From contig OZ025223.1 in the NCBI GenBank assembly GCA_964019055.1, positions 124,001 to 188,000 of the forward strand: DNA of 64,000 bases. Reading direction: 5' to 3'. The translations under genes and the position numbers were made by a program. The stretch is from Anthopleura xanthogrammica. Lineage: Eukaryota; Cnidaria; Anthozoa; Actiniaria; Actiniidae. The notes beneath the pieces are model-generated. The model ran no database searches. It was given only the letters and a program-made list of their open reading frames with translations, and had not been told where the DNA came from. Shown here piece by piece: positions 62,385-64,000 of this stretch; the stretch's first letter is position 1; each line of letters starts with the position of its first letter.

Positions 62385-64000
62385 TTACAAAATTTCCTTG
62401 TTGTAAACAAAAGTAGTTCTGGTCTTGGTATGAGATTTATTGCACAATTTCCTCAGTTTCAATGAGACGTTTTTCGCACCACAGTAAAATACTCCAACAG
62501 TCGATCTAAAAAACCGCGAGGAAAAGAGAGTGAGAGGGGACTTGAGAAACGTCAGAAACACAGGGTACCCATAACTGTATTTTGACAACTTACCTAGGGT
62601 TTTCTTGAGCTACTCTCCTGAATATTGCTTGCCAGTCAGGTCGCCCTTGTGTAAGTCTTGCTCTCATCCATGATGACGTGGTACCATGATTTTCACAAAC
62701 CTTGAGAGATAGGGATATTTGTAAGCTTTATAATGTTATTACCAGAAATCATGTATTAAGGTAATGCACGTGTGCATTCTGGATTCGTAATTTTATCCAA
62801 GCTGATGGGCGCAAATAAGGCTTGAGCAACAATACAAACAATTACTGGAAAACATGACTAATTCAAATAACTGATCCACATGAGTGAAAAAAGTGCGAGA
62901 CTCTGAAATGGCTTCTGAATATTCAAGGACTGTGATTGGATGGTAAGCATTATCGTGCTTTTTAATTGGTTCGGAGTGGGAGCCATCCACGAAGCCATCC
63001 CAGTGGTACGATACTTTACTTCTCACTCACACACAGTACTCTCATTGAACACTCTTCATTGACACCTGATACCTTGTGGTCAACTGGTCGGTGTTGCTTT
63101 CCAGTGACATAAAATCTGCAGACAAGAACATCTGGACAATTGCTTTCCCATAGCTGGAAAATAAGAGATGGAGAAAACCTTAAATAATACCAGCGTACAT
63201 AACGAAAAGAGGATACGGTTTTGTTATATGGGCATTCAAAGGTTCTATGCTCAGAAATTGTGGAATACCTGAATGCGTCTTTAATGATTAGTTTGTAGCA
63301 TCAGGATTTAAGCTGCAGATGTAGATGACTTTTTACATTGTACAAGCCACATGCACATCGGATATCATACATACTTCCTAGTGGGACTGACCCAAATTAA
63401 TAGCACATGTTGCCTACCTGTAGGTGCTTAACGTACAGTATATCGATAAACCAACGAAATGAGATCACATCTCGACCAACCCAGATAAAGTAAATACGAC
63501 GAGGACATTTTGTCCTTTGCTTTAACATTTTTTCTAATCTGAAATAAAAATGATGAACGACAATTTTTTGTATTAGCAAGTTTTAAAGTTCGCGACCAAT
63601 CGGTCCAATGCAGGAAACACCAGCAGGATAAATGGACAGCGCGCTTCTTATAAAGTCTTTAAATAGATACCTTAGATTGTTGAAAAGTGCTGCAAATGGT
63701 GTAACTCCAATCCCAGTAGCAATACAAAGACTTACTTCGTATTGCGTCACGTCCTGTCGACCAATCAAATGATATGTATTGATAATTAATGATTAATTGT
63801 AAAATTGAATATGTATATAAAGAAAACTAAGATGAGAGTCTGTAAATTTAATTTTTTAATAGACTTTACCGTGCAGGGACTTCCATACGGACCGTCAACG
63901 CAAATCCTGTAATGAGGAACACGTGGCATTGTTAATAACTGTTTTCGAATAATGGATATCCTGGGTAGACTGAGAGATGGCTCGTAGGGTGTGCAATGCC
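62385..64000 (-). CDS. NADPH oxidase, C-terminal dehydrogenase part (NOX4-like; 5' partial)
   Basis: Exons 62385-62505, 62594-62700, 63073-63153, 63418-63538 and 63671-63753, plus 63870 to at least 63906, join in phase. The frame stays open from 63906 to the window end (PSLSLPRISIIRKQLLTM), so the last exon probably continues outside. They encode the FAD-binding end and NADPH-binding lobe of the ferric-reductase superfamily: VDGPYGSP, EVSLCIATGIGVTPFAALF (nucleotide loop), RRIYFIWVGRD, FRWFIDIL, RARLTQGRPDW and STVGVFYCGAK. The terminal FVYNKEIL resembles the FEYNKESFS end of NOX4, and the YEVSLC and VGVFYCG blocks also match NOX4 best. The enzyme passes electrons from cytosolic NADPH across a membrane to oxygen. 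The heme-binding TM half is not in the window. Confidence 0.85.

Overview
The window is animal nuclear DNA. It has dense GT-AG introns (mostly 50 bp to a few kb), an AT-rich base composition, many small tandem arrays and short non-autonomous transposons, and genes that exist only in metazoans (Notum, STK40, HDAC8, a class A GPCR, a NOX4-like oxidase). Vertebrate-like exon structure combined with single-SUEL lectin receptors and a Fuseless gene points to a non-vertebrate animal. An anthozoan cnidarian is my best guess, but that is inference and no single feature proves it. All gene models below were built by hand: splice sites were placed so that reading phase agrees across every junction.

Layout. 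1-11,969 (+): the C-terminal ~2,000 residues (34 exons; 5' part lies outside the window) of a degenerate dynein heavy chain, best matched to DNHD1. 12,729-15,269 (+): a two-exon Fuseless-type multi-pass membrane protein whose repetitive tail looks frame-eroded. 16,672-22,414 and 28,052-32,612 (-): two tandem paralogous receptors, each with signal peptide, one SUEL galactose/rhamnose-binding lectin domain, a Ser/Thr/Asn-rich stalk, one TM helix and a cytoplasmic tail carrying an NPMY motif. The ~5.6 kb between them has small secreted-looking exons and several mobile or tandem repeats. 38,126-41,842 (-): the pseudokinase STK40. 42,317-44,391 (+): an unrecognised 252-residue protein, head-to-head with STK40. 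45,006-47,912 (-): complete HDAC8. 51,798-57,036 (+): complete Notum carboxylesterase. 58,214-59,697 (-): an NAD(P)-binding oxidoreductase of the BLVRB/NmrA type. 59,980-60,947 (-): a class A GPCR, either with a 47-nt G-rich mini-intron or broken. 62,385-64,000 (-): C-terminal part of a NADPH oxidase, closest to NOX4.

The genes do not form one pathway. They include cilia/axoneme-type proteins (DNHD1-like; perhaps the 252-residue protein), cell-surface sensing (SUEL receptors, GPCR), Wnt feedback (Notum), chromatin (HDAC8), COP1-linked ubiquitination (STK40) and redox enzymes (NOX, BLVRB-like). The most unusual non-coding structure is a set of tandem duplications that start exactly at 5' splice sites in three introns of the DNHD1-like gene, a perfect 48-bp-arm palindrome with a 9-bp target duplication in the likely Notum 3' UTR, and a 7-bp satellite that grew inside one end of an inverted-repeat transposon.
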